51,579 bases of DNA from CAZBLK01 sp964492715 (GCA_964492715.1 CAZBLK010000018.1:1-51579), one strand, 5' to 3'. Counted from the stretch's first letter, positions 15,266 to 24,721 are shown. The notes: a model not told the origin generated them from the sequence alone. A program made the numbers and translations.

Positions 15266-15640
15266 ATGGCAAAATTAACAATTGAAGAAATTATTGCTGC
15301 TGTTAAGGAGCTTACAGTTTTAGAATTAAATGACTTGGTTAAAGCGGCAGAAGAAGAATTTGGCGTATCTGCTGCTGCTGGCGTAGTTGTAGCTGCTGGT
15401 GCAGCTGGCGGCGAAGCTGCTGAAGAAAAGACAGAGTTCGACGTTGAACTTACAAGCGCTGGCGCTGAAAAAATTAAGGTTATCAAGGTAGTTAGAGAAT
15501 TAACTGGTCTTGGCTTGAAAGAAGCTAAAGAATTAGTTGACAACGCTCCTAAGATGATTAAAGAAGCTGTTCAAAAAGAAGAAGCTGCTTCTATCAAGGC
15601 TAAACTTGAAGAAGTTGGCGCTGTTGTTACAGTTAAGTAA
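15266..15640 (+). CDS. rplL: 50S ribosomal protein L7/L12
   Basis: 124 residues. The N-terminal dimerisation helices (1-35) contain L-T-V-L-E-L-N-D-L-V-K-A. An Ala/Gly-rich hinge follows (about 40-55). The C-terminal domain has K-I-K-V-I-K-V-V-R-E-L-T-G-L-G-L-K-E-A-K-E-L-V (about 71-93), the conserved factor-binding surface. It is a multi-copy stalk protein that recruits translational GTPases. A strong terminator lies 17 bases after the stop. The protein is acidic and alanine-rich, as expected. Confidence 0.97.
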   Translation: MAKLTIEEIIAAVKELTVLELNDLVKAAEEEFGVSAAAGVVVAAGAAGGEAAEEKTEFDVELTSAGAEKIKVIKVVRELTGLGLKEAKELVDNAPKMIKEAVQKEEAASIKAKLEEVGAVVTVK

Positions 15641-15656
15641 TTTTATTTTTACTTAT

Positions 15657-15684
15657 AAAAGCCCCTGCTTGTGCGGGGGCTTTT
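15657..15684 (+). terminator. Terminator of rplJ-rplL
   Basis: AAAAGCCCC and GGGGCTTTT flank a 9- to 10-nt loop, giving a strong G+C stem with T residues within and after the 3' arm. Confidence 0.88.
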
Positions 15685-15838
15685 AGCTGTCCGTATCTAC
15701 ATTACCACTCGTTAGGCAAAATGATAAAATCTCCCAACTGTCATTTATTACAAGATGAAGTTTAAAACCGTAAATTTGTCATGTGTAGTTCATGTAAACT
15801 AGTCTTCCTTAAATTCTAATTTATCTATAGCTGTATTT

Positions 15839-16006
15839 TAGAACCTTTGTTCAGTAAGCTGTTACCCATCTTTAAAGCGATTATTCCGCCATTCTTCGTT
15901 GTGGCGGCTTGACACAATTTTTCTATTATGCCTTCGCCACCACGCCTAGAATGGCAAAAAATCGCTGTTTTAAATCTGGGCAACCCATTACTGAACACAG
16001 GTTCTA
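15839..16006. repeat. MITE-like palindromic repeat, family R2, full copy
   Basis: 168 bp with inverted ends: TAGAACCTTTGTTCAGTAA on the left and TTACTGAACACAGGTTCTA on the right. It is almost base-for-base identical to 38020-38186 (a handful of differences), with a third, diverged copy at 11586. It lies between convergent transcription units (rplL and iorB). The flanks 15685-15838 and 16007-16112 show nothing else. Confidence 0.8.
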
Positions 16007-16112
16007 AGTTTATAAAGCCGAAAAATTATAGAAACTAAGCCCTTGGGGATTTGTCCTAAACCCCACCGCATTTGACAAAGTTCGCAAAGCCTTTAATATT
16101 TGTTTGCCATAA

Positions 16113-16688
16113 TTAAATAGTGTACCCAGCTTCAAAAGCCTTCATATTAATATCAATTAGCTTTTTAGGTACAGTTTCCTCCAAGGCATTTACCCAAACA
16201 GCCTTTTCAAACTGCATACACTTCGCCAAAACGCCCAAAAGCACAACGTTTGCCGCCTTTGCATTTCCACATTCAAGCGCAAGCTTTAGCGCATCAACTG
16301 GAAAAACATTTTTTACTTGCTCTTTTATTAAACTGATAACATCATTAGGGTATTCCTTTTTCCCTGTAATAACAGGCATGGGCTTAATAACCTGAGTGTT
16401 TACAATAATTGTTCCGTCATTTTTTAAATACGGAAGCCAGCGGTATGCTTCAAGCTGTTCAAACGAAACGATAAAGTCGGCTCCCCCCTCGTCAATTATA
16501 GGGGAGCTTACGCTCTCGCCAAACCTAACATATGTAACAACGCTTCCTCCACGCTGTGCCATTCCGTGAATTTCTGAAAGCTTAACGTCAAACCCTTGGG
16601 AAAGTAGCATGTTTCCAATAATGCGGCTTGCCAAAAGCGTGCCCTGTCCGCCTACACCTACTATCATAATTGAAGTTACCTTGCTCAT
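16113..16688 (-). CDS. iorB: Indolepyruvate:ferredoxin oxidoreductase, beta subunit
   Basis: 191 residues of the gamma-type 2-oxoacid oxidoreductase domain. It starts I-M-I-V-G-V-G-G-Q-G-T-L-L-A-S-R-I-I (about residues 7-24), with S-E-I-H-G-M-A-Q-R-G-G-S-V further on (about 38-50), the family's conserved dinucleotide-like loop and QRGG motif. With IorA it oxidatively decarboxylates indolepyruvate and other aryl pyruvates from amino-acid transamination to aryl-acetyl-CoA, reducing ferredoxin. The ATG overlaps the iorA stop by four bases (ATGA), so translation is coupled. Length is normal. Confidence 0.93.
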   Translation of the reverse strand: MSKVTSIMIVGVGGQGTLLASRIIGNMLLSQGFDVKLSEIHGMAQRGGSVVTYVRFGESVSSPIIDEGGADFIVSFEQLEAYRWLPYLKNDGTIIVNTQVIKPMPVITGKKEYPNDVISLIKEQVKNVFPVDALKLALECGNAKAANVVLLGVLAKCMQFEKAVWVNALEETVPKKLIDINMKAFEAGYTI

Positions 16689-18424
16689 TTTTCGCCGCCC
16701 CCTTCAATTGCACCGAACTTGCAAACTTGAATACAAAGCTCGCAACCCGTGCAAAGAGTTTTGTCAACATCAATCTTTTTGCCGTTCATTGAAATTGCAG
16801 GGCAGCCAACCCTCATGCACATTTTGCAGCCAGTGCATTTTTCAGAAATGGCTTTAACTGGCGGCTTTGCGCTTCGTGTTTTAAGCAAAGCACAAGGGCT
16901 TTGTGCAATAATTACCGAAAGCTCGTCGCTTTCTGTTTCATGCCGAACAACTTCTTCAAATTCATTTAAATTAAGTGGGTCAGAAACTATAACACGGCTA
17001 ACGCCAATTGCTTCACAAAGCTTGACTAAATCTAGTTTTGGAGCTTCGTGCCCTTTTATGTTAAACCCTGTTGATGGGTTTTGCTGATGCCCTGTCATTC
17101 CAGTAATAGAGTTGTCAAGAATTATAACAGTTGAAGTTGCTCCGTTATACGCCATGTTAATTAGCCCAGTTATGCCAGAATGTATAAAAGTTGAATCCCC
17201 AATTACAGCAACAGCCTTTTTTGCAAACTCTTTGCCACGTGCTTTTTCTATTCCGTGAAGGCTGCTTATGCTAGCACCCATGCAAAGGCAAACGTCAATT
17301 GCACTTAAAGGTTCAAGCGCACCAAGTGTGTAGCAGCCAATGTCACCCATAACTGTAAGCTTTAATTTGTTTAGTATGTAAAAAACGCCCCTGTGCGGAC
17401 AAGACGGACAAAGAACTGGTGGGCGGACGGGTGCTTCTACTGTAGTTTTAAAAGGTTCAGTATGTTCATTTAAAATTAATTGCCGCACCATTTTAGCATT
17501 AATTTCGCCGCAAACTGGGAAAAGTTCTTTTCCAACTACATCAAGCCCCAAAGCTTTGCAGTGCGTTTCAATTATGCTTTCGAGTTCCTCAATTACATAA
17601 AGCTTATCAACTTTTTGTGCAAATTGTTTAATTAAGTTTACGGGCATAGGGAATGTCATGCCAAGTTTTAAAAACGAAGCTGAAGGAATTGCTTCTTTTG
17701 CGTACTGATATGCCGCACCGCATGTAATAATTCCTATGCGTGTGTCATTAATTTCAACTGAATTTATTCCGCTTGTTTCGGCGTACTCTACAAGCCGTTT
17801 TGTACGTTCCTCAACAAAAATATGGCGCAGCCTTGCCATAGCAGGCATAGTTACGTTTTTAGAAATGTTTTTTTCATATGGTTTAACTGGAATTTCTTTT
17901 CTTACTGAAGTGTTTACAATACTTTGAGAGTGAGATATTCTTGTGGAAAGCCTAAGTAAAACCGGAGTGTCAAATTTTTCGCTTAAATCAAAAGCAAGCT
18001 TTGTAAATTCCAAACATTCACTGCTGTCAGAAGGCTCAAGAACAGGCACTTTTGCAGCCATTGCATAATGTCTGGAGTCTTGCTCGTCCTGTGAGCTGTG
18101 CATACCTTGGTCGTCAGCAACAGCAATTACTAAGCCGCCGTTTACGCCAACATAAGAAGAAGTAAAAAGAGGGTCTGCAGCAACGTTTAGCCCAACGTGC
18201 TTCATTGCACTAAAAGCCCTTGCGCCGCCAACAGCCGCCCCAACTGCAACTTCAACCGCAACCTTTTCATTTGGCGCCCATTCTGAAAAAACTTCGTCAT
18301 ATTTAGAAACAGCTTCTGTAATTTCAGTTGATGGTGTGCCGGGATAGCTTGAAACAACGTGCACGCCTGCTTCATAAAGCCCACGAGCAACGGCTTCGTT
18401 GCCAAGCATTAGCCTTTTAGCCAT
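16685..18424 (-). CDS. iorA: Indolepyruvate:ferredoxin oxidoreductase, alpha subunit
   Basis: 579 residues. The N-terminal pyrimidine-binding domain has G-N-E-A-V-A-R-G and S-Y-P-G-T-P-S-T-E-I (about 25-34). The TPP domain has C-P-S-C-P-H-R-G (about 339-346), G-D-I-G-C-Y-T-L-G and G-D-S-T-F-I-H-S-G. The C-terminus carries two ferredoxin-type clusters, C-T-G-C-K-M-C-M-R-V-G-C-P and C-T-G-C-E-L-C-I-Q-V-C-K. It catalyses CoA-dependent oxidation of aryl pyruvates in anaerobes, passing electrons to ferredoxin. The first cluster motif has an extra residue before its last Cys-Pro (V-G-C-P), a common IorA form. The start follows GGGAGAGA, 26 bases after the membrane-protein gene at 18451-19155. Confidence 0.95.
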   Translation of the reverse strand: MAKRLMLGNEAVARGLYEAGVHVVSSYPGTPSTEITEAVSKYDEVFSEWAPNEKVAVEVAVGAAVGGARAFSAMKHVGLNVAADPLFTSSYVGVNGGLVIAVADDQGMHSSQDEQDSRHYAMAAKVPVLEPSDSSECLEFTKLAFDLSEKFDTPVLLRLSTRISHSQSIVNTSVRKEIPVKPYEKNISKNVTMPAMARLRHIFVEERTKRLVEYAETSGINSVEINDTRIGIITCGAAYQYAKEAIPSASFLKLGMTFPMPVNLIKQFAQKVDKLYVIEELESIIETHCKALGLDVVGKELFPVCGEINAKMVRQLILNEHTEPFKTTVEAPVRPPVLCPSCPHRGVFYILNKLKLTVMGDIGCYTLGALEPLSAIDVCLCMGASISSLHGIEKARGKEFAKKAVAVIGDSTFIHSGITGLINMAYNGATSTVIILDNSITGMTGHQQNPSTGFNIKGHEAPKLDLVKLCEAIGVSRVIVSDPLNLNEFEEVVRHETESDELSVIIAQSPCALLKTRSAKPPVKAISEKCTGCKMCMRVGCPAISMNGKKIDVDKTLCTGCELCIQVCKFGAIEGGGEK

Positions 18425-18450
18425 ATGTATATCTCTCCCTTATTAAAAAA

Positions 18451-19155
18451 TTAATCTGAAAGCGCACAATTAAAAAGTGAAGAAATGTTTTCAAGCGGCC
18501 CAAACATAACAAGCCTGTCGTCGTCCCTTAAAATGTCGGTTGGTGTAATGCTTGGGTTTGTTATACCGTTTCTAGCAATTGTTAAAATGGAAACTCCATA
18601 TTTTTCACGGATTCCAGCTTCTGCAATTGTTTTATCCACAAGTTCATCAGGCAGTTTTGCAACGACAAGCTCCCCAAGAACACTGTTTCCAAAAATGTCC
18701 AAAACAATAAACCTGTTTGAATTTTTTGTATACATAACACGGGTAGCAACGTAACGTACAAACTTGTCGAAGTTGCTTGTAAAAAGAGGTATTTTACGAA
18801 TTACAAAAAGTAACATAATATAAAGCCCTATGTAAACAAAAGCATTTAAAAAAGTGTGCCTGTCGTCAGTTGTAATTCGGATAATTACGTTAAGGAGAGA
18901 AGAAACAATTACAACAGTAAATGTGTAGCCAAAAAGCATTGTGTTCATTGCAAGCGTGCGGCGTTTTCTTGAAGACATAATCGTTTCACTTTCTGCTGTA
19001 GTAAAGCCGCTGTTTGTTAACATGGATATTACTTGAAAACGTGCTCTGTCAGTTGTCATTCCTGTAAGCCTAAACAGAACAGTGAAAATTTCAATAATCG
19101 TTAAGTAAAGGCTAATAAACGCAAGAAGCATTAGCAAAGATGAGTTTAAAGCCAT
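18451..19155 (-). CDS. Membrane protein with C-terminal RCK_C (TrkA-C) domain
   Basis: 234 residues. Three or four hydrophobic segments fill the first half (about 5-27, 70-92 and 104-122). S-M-L-T-N-S-G-F-T-T sits at about 44-53 and resembles filter-like loops of cation transporters. The second half (about 145-234) is an RCK_C/TrkA-C ligand domain: V-L-G-E-L, L-P-D-E-L-V-D-K-T-I-A-E-A-G-I-R-E-K-Y-G-V-S-I-L-T-I-A-R, then L-R-D-D-D-R-L-V-M-F-G-P. RCK_C domains bind nucleotides or ions to gate transporters. The start ATG follows GGAGGTG. It is the first gene of a run with iorA-iorB, so it may regulate or carry ions or substrate linked to that pathway; the linkage is inference. Confidence 0.72.
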   Translation of the reverse strand: MALNSSLLMLLAFISLYLTIIEIFTVLFRLTGMTTDRARFQVISMLTNSGFTTAESETIMSSRKRRTLAMNTMLFGYTFTVVIVSSLLNVIIRITTDDRHTFLNAFVYIGLYIMLLFVIRKIPLFTSNFDKFVRYVATRVMYTKNSNRFIVLDIFGNSVLGELVVAKLPDELVDKTIAEAGIREKYGVSILTIARNGITNPSITPTDILRDDDRLVMFGPLENISSLFNCALSD

Positions 19156-19275
19156 TTCAGCACCTCCAAATTAAATTATATATATGTATATTTTACATTT
19201 TTCAAATAAATAGTAGCAAATGTTTACACACATTATACAGTATTTATTAAATTCATGCAACAATTACGTAAACAA

Positions 19276-19317
19276 AGTCTGTTCGCATAAAGCGTTATAC
19301 TTTATAACGAACAGACT
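19276..19317 (-). terminator. Terminator of the chemoreceptor at 19343-21559
   Basis: AGTCTGTTCG pairs with CGAACAGACT (10 bp). An inner complementary TATAAAG/CTTTATG segment makes one long stem of about 17 bp, just downstream of the chemoreceptor stop on the minus strand. Confidence 0.75.
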
Positions 19318-19342
19318 ATTTGATGTTTAAACTGCTATAAAA

Positions 19343-21559
19343 TTAAACCTTAAAGTGCGAAACCATTTGTGCAAGCACTTCTGATTGGCTGTTAAGCTCT
19401 TGTGCGGCAGCAGCAGATTCTTCGGAAGTAGACGAGTTAGTTTGCACAACATCTGAAATTTGATTAATGCCAATAGTAATTTGCCCAATTGCATCAACCT
19501 GTTCTTTAGTTGAAAAATAAATGTCGTCAATAATTTCAGAAACAGCGTTTGCGTTTGTGACGATAGCTTCCAAAGAGCCAGCTGTAAGCTCTGCAATTTC
19601 TGTGCCTTTATTTACTTTTGCAATTGTGTTCTCAATAAGCTCGGACGTTTCCTTTGCCGCCTTTTGGCTTCTGCTGGCAAGTGAGCGAACTTCCTCGGCA
19701 ACGACGGCAAAGCCTTTTCCGTATTGCCCTGCACGTGCCGCCTCAACAGCCGCATTAAGTGCAAGCAAGTTTGTTTGGAAGGCAATATCGTCAATAACCT
19801 TAATAATTTTTGAAATGTTTCTTGATGCTTCCTTAATATCTTCCATAGAATTAAGCATGTTCGTCATTTCATTGTTTCCGTTTCTTGCACTTTCAATTGA
19901 TTTTTTAGAGAATTCTTCTGCATTTTGCGCTTTATCTGCATTTCTGTTTGTTTGCTCGTTAATGTTTAATATGGAAGCGTTAAGTTCTTCTATTGAAGCC
20001 GCTTGTGACGAAGCTCCTTCTGCAAGTGTCATTGCACTTTCTGTAATTTGCTTAGCACCAGCAAGTACATTATCTGCAGAAATTTTTATATCATAAATTG
20101 TTGTACGCAAAGTTTTTGAGATATTATTGATAGAATTTTTTATTAAGTTAAACTGCCCAATATATTCTCTGCTGATATCCCTAGTTAAATCTCCGCTTGC
20201 GATTGTGCTTAAAACTTCTGTAATTTCGTTAATGTAAGAGCCTGTAGAAACTACCATTTTTTCAAATGAATTCATCATAGAAGCAAAGCTTCCTTTAAAG
20301 TTGTTTTCAACCTTAATATCAAAAATTCCTTGCGAAAGGCTGTCAAGCACTTTGTTTGCTTCATCAATCGGCTTGCTAACAGAAAGAAGCAAACTGTTCA
20401 AACCTTCTGTAAGCTTCTTCCAGTCGTTTCTGTAGCTTTCAGTGTTTACTCTTACATCAAGCTGCCCGTTTATTGCGCCTTCAATAAGCTTTGTAATGTC
20501 GGAATTTACAGCAGCAAGGTTTCCCTTTACAGCATTAAACTTTACATTTGAGTCCGCCTTTTTGCCTGGGAACTGTGGCATTTCAACCGTAAAGTTGCCT
20601 TCGCCAAGCTGACCAAACGAATCCAGTATAACTAAAGTGTCATTTATCAAGCCTTCAACTGTTGAGTTAATTGCATTCACAGCATTTTTATACTCACCAA
20701 CGAACTGGTCTTCGGGAAGCCTTGCGTTAATTTCGCCCATTTTAAAATTTTCAGCTGTTTCTTCTATTTTTTCTAATAATAAAATAAACGTATCTCTAAC
20801 ATTTATAAAAGTGTCAGTTAGCATACCGATTTCATCTTTAGAAGTTGACATTAGGTTAACGTGAAGATTACCGTTTGAAATGTCAACCGCTTTTTTGCCA
20901 AGCTCTATTATAGGCTTAACAATAGAATTTCTTAAAAGAATAATCAAAATAAAAGTAATAACAAAGGATAAAACAACTCCAATTACTAAAACAATATATG
21001 AAAATAAAGCCGTACTTGAAGCAGACTTGCTTTGCTCAACTGCCAAATTTTCTTGCTGAATTACAATATCATTAAGTATGTCTGCAATCATTTCGTTGTT
21101 TGGTGCAAATTCACTTGCATAAAGAACATATGCCTGTTTGTTTGTTTCGGCTAAATTTTTTGAAGATAGTTCAACAATTTGTTGCTCAATGCTTTGGTTT
21201 TGCTCTGTTATTGCAACAATTTTGTCGAGTAGTGCTTTGTCACCTGTAAATGTGTGTTTATAGCTTTCTACGAAAGTAAGCATTTCATTAAAGTTGTCCT
21301 CAGCCTTTTTAACTGCTTCTGCGATTACAGCAGGGTTTTCGTCAATAATTGCAGTTAAAACATTTTTTTGAAATGAAAACAAATTTCTTTGAATACTTAA
21401 TGATAAGTTTGTATTAGGCAAAGTAGCGTCTTTGTATTCACTAATAATACCATTCATTTTATTTACGCTATTAAATGAAACGAGGCTAAGGCCAAGCAAA
21501 ACGGCTAAAACAACCCCAAAGCTTATTATAAGCTTTGCATTTATTTTTAAGTTTTTCAT
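19343..21559 (-). CDS. Methyl-accepting chemotaxis protein
   Basis: 738 residues. TM1 is at about 8-30, a helical periplasmic-side sensor (four-helix-bundle type) at about 31-184, TM2 at about 186-209 and a HAMP domain right after it. Two or more HAMP-like repeats follow (blocks ending G-N-F-T-V-E, G-Q-L-D-V-R and G-I-F-D-I-K). The C-terminal signalling coiled coil holds the hairpin tip I-D-D-I-A-F-Q-T-N-L-L-A-L-N-A-A-V-E-A-A (about 587-606), which contacts CheA/CheW. No CheR-tethering pentapeptide is seen at the end. The ligand is unknown. It is a close paralogue of the gene at 21852-24071, probably an old tandem duplication with diverged sensor halves. The ribosome-binding site is AAAAGGAGA. 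Confidence 0.93.
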   Translation of the reverse strand: MKNLKINAKLIISFGVVLAVLLGLSLVSFNSVNKMNGIISEYKDATLPNTNLSLSIQRNLFSFQKNVLTAIIDENPAVIAEAVKKAEDNFNEMLTFVESYKHTFTGDKALLDKIVAITEQNQSIEQQIVELSSKNLAETNKQAYVLYASEFAPNNEMIADILNDIVIQQENLAVEQSKSASSTALFSYIVLVIGVVLSFVITFILIILLRNSIVKPIIELGKKAVDISNGNLHVNLMSTSKDEIGMLTDTFINVRDTFILLLEKIEETAENFKMGEINARLPEDQFVGEYKNAVNAINSTVEGLINDTLVILDSFGQLGEGNFTVEMPQFPGKKADSNVKFNAVKGNLAAVNSDITKLIEGAINGQLDVRVNTESYRNDWKKLTEGLNSLLLSVSKPIDEANKVLDSLSQGIFDIKVENNFKGSFASMMNSFEKMVVSTGSYINEITEVLSTIASGDLTRDISREYIGQFNLIKNSINNISKTLRTTIYDIKISADNVLAGAKQITESAMTLAEGASSQAASIEELNASILNINEQTNRNADKAQNAEEFSKKSIESARNGNNEMTNMLNSMEDIKEASRNISKIIKVIDDIAFQTNLLALNAAVEAARAGQYGKGFAVVAEEVRSLASRSQKAAKETSELIENTIAKVNKGTEIAELTAGSLEAIVTNANAVSEIIDDIYFSTKEQVDAIGQITIGINQISDVVQTNSSTSEESAAAAQELNSQSEVLAQMVSHFKV

Positions 21560-21577
21560 ATAACGTCTCCTTTTGTC

Positions 21578-21625
21578 TAGGGCTTGTTTTTTGGATTTTC
21601 GAGGACATTTTTCAAACAGCCCCTA
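21578..21625. repeat. Short inverted repeat, family R4
   Basis: TAGGGCTTGTTTTTTGGA at the left, with the complement of TTTTTCAAACAGCCCCTA at the right. The right-hand half occurs again at 24127-24145. Each lies just upstream of a chemoreceptor gene, which could reflect the same duplication. The rest of 21626-21797 shows nothing. Confidence 0.4.
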
Positions 21626-21797
21626 AAGATTTATTGTTCATAATGTCAACGTAAATTTAAATCCAATATTTATGTAGTATTTTGGCAAATTCTAGTTAAT
21701 TTTATCAAAGTAGTAAACTGGTTCTAAGCTTTCATAAATAACGGATATAACTAAAATCTACTATTACTATAGGTTATAAGGTATATAAATTAAAAAT

Positions 21798-21840
21798 TTT
21801 GGTGTGAAAATGTATTAATAAACCTACTTTTCACACCAAA
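21798..21840 (-). terminator. Terminator of the chemoreceptor at 21852-24071
   Basis: A perfect 13-bp stem, TTTGGTGTGAAAA with TTTTCACACCAAA, with a 17-nt loop and a T-rich tail on the minus strand, 11 bases after the stop. Confidence 0.8.
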
Positions 21841-21851
21841 GTTTGGATTGA

Positions 21852-24071
21852 CTAAATCTTAAAGTGGGCTACCATTTGTGAAAGAACTTCAGACTGACTG
21901 TTAAGTTCTTCCGCCGCTGCCGCCGATTCTTCCGAAGTTGACGAGTTCACTTGAACTACGTCTGAAATTTGACCTATGCCAGAAGTAATTTCGCCAATCG
22001 ATTCCACTTGGTCATTAGTGGAAACTAAAATTTTATCAATAATCACAGACACAGAAGTAGCATTTTCAACAATTGTGTTGAGTGCTTCTGCGGTAAGCTT
22101 TGCAGTTTCTGTACCACCATTAATTTTTGAAATAGTGTCCTCAATTAAGTCAGACGTTTCCTTTGCGGCTTTTTGGCTTCTGCCAGCAAGCGAGCGAACC
22201 TCCTCGGCAACAACAGCAAACCCTTTGCCGTATTGTCCAGCCCTAGCTGCTTCAACAGCAGCATTAAGTGCAAGCAAGTTTGTTTGGAACGCAATGTCAT
22301 CAATAACCTTAATAATTTTATATATATTTCGTGAAGCCTCTTTAATGTCGTCCATAGAGTGAAGCATGTTAAGCATTTCGCTGTTGCCTTTTCTTCCGCT
22401 TTCTATAGACTTTTTAGAAAATTCATCTGCAAGTTTTGCGTTATTTGCGTCTTCCCGAGTTTGTTCATTTACAACTGTTATTGAAGCGTTAAGTTCTTCA
22501 ATAGAGCTTGCTTGCCTAGACGCTCCTTCAGCAAGAGTAATTGCACTTTCTGTAATTTGCTTTGCACCAGAAAGCACATTTTCTGATGCCATTTTAATGT
22601 CTGCAATAGTGCTTCTTAATGTAGTTGAAATACTGTTAATCGAGTTTTTAATTAAATTAAACTGACCGATATACTCACGGTTAATTTCTACCGTAAGAAT
22701 ACCGGCGGAAATTTTGTCAAGTGAATCTGTAATTTCAAAAATGTACGAGCCTGTAGATGAAATCATTTTATTTAATGCGCTCATCATGTCGGCAAAGCTT
22801 CCTTTGTAGCCTGTGCTTGCAGCAACGTCAAAGTTGCCCAGAGAAAGCTTCGACAAAACGTGATTTGCTTCGTTAATTGGTTTTTCAACAGCATCAACAA
22901 ACGAGTTAAGCCCTTCTGTAAGCTTTTTCCAGTCTCCTTTATACTTGCTTGTATCTACAGAAACATCAAGCTTTCCCTCAATTGCGCCTTCAATAAGCTT
23001 TGAAACATCAGAATTTACAGACTTTAAGTTTGATTTAAGTTCCTCAAACCTTTCGTTTGCAATTACTTTTTGTCCTGGCATTTTTGCAAACTCAACTTCA
23101 AAGTTGCCTTCTCCAAATTGGGTGTAAGCATCAAGAATTGTAAGCGTATCACTAATAAGCGCACCTGTTGTGTTGTTTACAGAGGCTGCAACTGCTTTAA
23201 ATTCGCCATGAAATTCTTCTTCTGGAATTTTTGCCCCCAAGTCGCCTTTGTTAAGCTTATCAGACATTTCATTAATTTTTCTTGTAAGCAAAAGCACAGT
23301 GTCACGAACCTTAATAAAAGAAGAGGTAAGCATTCCAATTTCGTCGTTGCCTCTAACTTGCAGATTTACGTTTAAGTTGCCGTCTGCAATTTCCTTTGAG
23401 GCCTTTTCCAACTCGCTTATTGGAGTTTGTATAGCTTTGTTTATTACAAAAATCATTATTACAGAAATTACTATACTTATAATTAAAACAATAAAAAGCA
23501 CAGTAAATGCAAAATTTGTAGTTTTGTCTGCTTCTTCGCCTTGATGTGAAATATTTTGTGTTAAATCGTCTGACATTTTAATCAACATTTCGGCTGCTTT
23601 GTCAAACTTAGGTTTATAGTCATTTGTAAAAACTTTATACGCCTCTGCTTCAGACGTATCAGTGTTTTGCAGTGAAAACTCCTCAATTTGAAGCCTAAAA
23701 GGTACAGCAGTTTTCAAAATGCTGTCCAGCTCGTCAATAACAGAGGTATCTTGTCCTTTTATAAGCTCTTTGTATGCAGCAATGTTATCATTTAATTTTG
23801 CTCTGTCTGCTTGCCCGCTTTTAATGTCTTGTTCAATGGTTTTTATATCTCTGTCGACTATACTCATCAAAAGATATCTTTGAACTGAAAGCAAGTTTCT
23901 TCGCATTGTCCAAATTAAGTTAGATGCAGGCAAGCTTTCGTTTTTGTACCCACCAATAGTTTCGTTAAGGTTATTTAAACTGTAAATTGCATAAATGCCC
24001 ACGGACAAAAGCATTATTAAAACTATTCCAAAACCAACTAAAAGTTTCATTTTAATTTTCAAATTTTTCAT
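21852..24071 (-). CDS. Methyl-accepting chemotaxis protein
   Basis: 739 residues, same architecture as the neighbour at 19343-21559: TM1 about 8-30, a helical extracellular sensor about 31-184, TM2 about 187-210, HAMP, further HAMP-like repeats with G-N-F-E-V-E, G-K-L-D-V-S and G-N-F-D-V-A, then the signalling domain with the tip motif at about 589-608 and Q-Y-G-K-G-F-A-V-V-A-E-E-V-R-S-L-A. The signalling half is nearly identical to the paralogue, while the sensor half has diverged, as expected for duplicated receptors with different ligands. The start follows TTAGGGGGGA. Both receptors end before their own terminators, so they are separate units. Confidence 0.93.
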   Translation of the reverse strand: MKNLKIKMKLLVGFGIVLIMLLSVGIYAIYSLNNLNETIGGYKNESLPASNLIWTMRRNLLSVQRYLLMSIVDRDIKTIEQDIKSGQADRAKLNDNIAAYKELIKGQDTSVIDELDSILKTAVPFRLQIEEFSLQNTDTSEAEAYKVFTNDYKPKFDKAAEMLIKMSDDLTQNISHQGEEADKTTNFAFTVLFIVLIISIVISVIMIFVINKAIQTPISELEKASKEIADGNLNVNLQVRGNDEIGMLTSSFIKVRDTVLLLTRKINEMSDKLNKGDLGAKIPEEEFHGEFKAVAASVNNTTGALISDTLTILDAYTQFGEGNFEVEFAKMPGQKVIANERFEELKSNLKSVNSDVSKLIEGAIEGKLDVSVDTSKYKGDWKKLTEGLNSFVDAVEKPINEANHVLSKLSLGNFDVAASTGYKGSFADMMSALNKMISSTGSYIFEITDSLDKISAGILTVEINREYIGQFNLIKNSINSISTTLRSTIADIKMASENVLSGAKQITESAITLAEGASRQASSIEELNASITVVNEQTREDANNAKLADEFSKKSIESGRKGNSEMLNMLHSMDDIKEASRNIYKIIKVIDDIAFQTNLLALNAAVEAARAGQYGKGFAVVAEEVRSLAGRSQKAAKETSDLIEDTISKINGGTETAKLTAEALNTIVENATSVSVIIDKILVSTNDQVESIGEITSGIGQISDVVQVNSSTSEESAAAAEELNSQSEVLSQMVAHFKI

Positions 24072-24449
24072 TACAAGTCCCCCTAATTATTAATAACCTA
24101 ATAAAACTATACTGTAGCAGTTCCAGTTTTTCAAACAGCCCCTAAATAGCAGCAGTAGTTTAATACTTAAATCACCTCATTTATGATAATAAGAGCTTAT
24201 AGCAAAATGTGCTATTATTATGCGTGTTTTTAGGCTTGCTTAACCCCTATAATACATTTTAATGATGCCCGCAGCTGCAAACTGCACGGGGCTTATTATG
24301 TAAAAGTTAGGTTAATTAGGTTAGCAACATAGAAGTATAAAGAAAGCTTATTTTGCATTGTACTAAGTTTTTAAGCATGATGGTGTTTTATTATATCACC
24401 TCTTACAAGTTAATAAAAAGCTGCACTCCTATTAAACTAGAAGCACGTC
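24072..24449. other. Intergenic stretch upstream of the chemoreceptor, no gene seen
   Basis: AT-rich, stops in all frames. It contains half of an R4 repeat at 24127-24145 and an imperfect GC-rich hairpin around 24265-24292. It presumably holds the chemoreceptor promoter; no clear sigma-28 site was found. Confidence 0.3.
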
Positions 24450-24571
24450 TATAGCAATTCAGCCTTTAATCGAAGGTTTAATGGTTAAGCTTAAAGCTTA
24501 ACATCTATCTGTCAAAAAGCATTTTACTTTGCTTCTCAAAGCCATTATCGTTAAAAAGTGGAAGTGCTATA
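24450..24571. repeat. MITE-like palindromic repeat, family R1, copy b
   Basis: Ends TATAGCAATTCAGCCTTTAAT and GTTAAAAAGTGGAAGTGCTATA are complementary with a few mismatches; the total is 122 bp. The R1 ends match 7566, 33319 and 42397. Non-coding. Confidence 0.65.
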
Positions 24572-24655
24572 TGTTTAAAAAAAGTACACATCTTAATTGC
24601 AGATAATGCAAATTAATTACTCAATAATATAAATTAATTTTACTTTATTATATAC

Positions 24656-24693
24656 AATTAGAATGAATTATTCAATAGTAATTCATTCTAATT
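24656..24693. terminator. Perfect 15-bp hairpin in AT-rich DNA
   Basis: AATTAGAATGAATTA and TAATTCATTCTAATT are exact complements around an 8-nt loop, followed by T-rich DNA on the plus strand. It could be a terminator or a small repeat. No gene ends immediately before it on the plus strand, so its role is unclear. Confidence 0.4.
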
Positions 24694-24721
24694 TTAATAA
24701 TTTAGTAAATTTGTTAAAAAA

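Noticed and set aside
19521..20096. 191-codon plus-strand frame inside the chemoreceptor gene
   Set aside because: Antisense to the conserved signalling domain. The same kind of frame appears opposite the other chemoreceptors, as expected from codon bias.
24265..24292. GC-rich hairpin between chemoreceptor and rqcH
   Set aside because: Pairing is imperfect and the region has no gene end to terminate.
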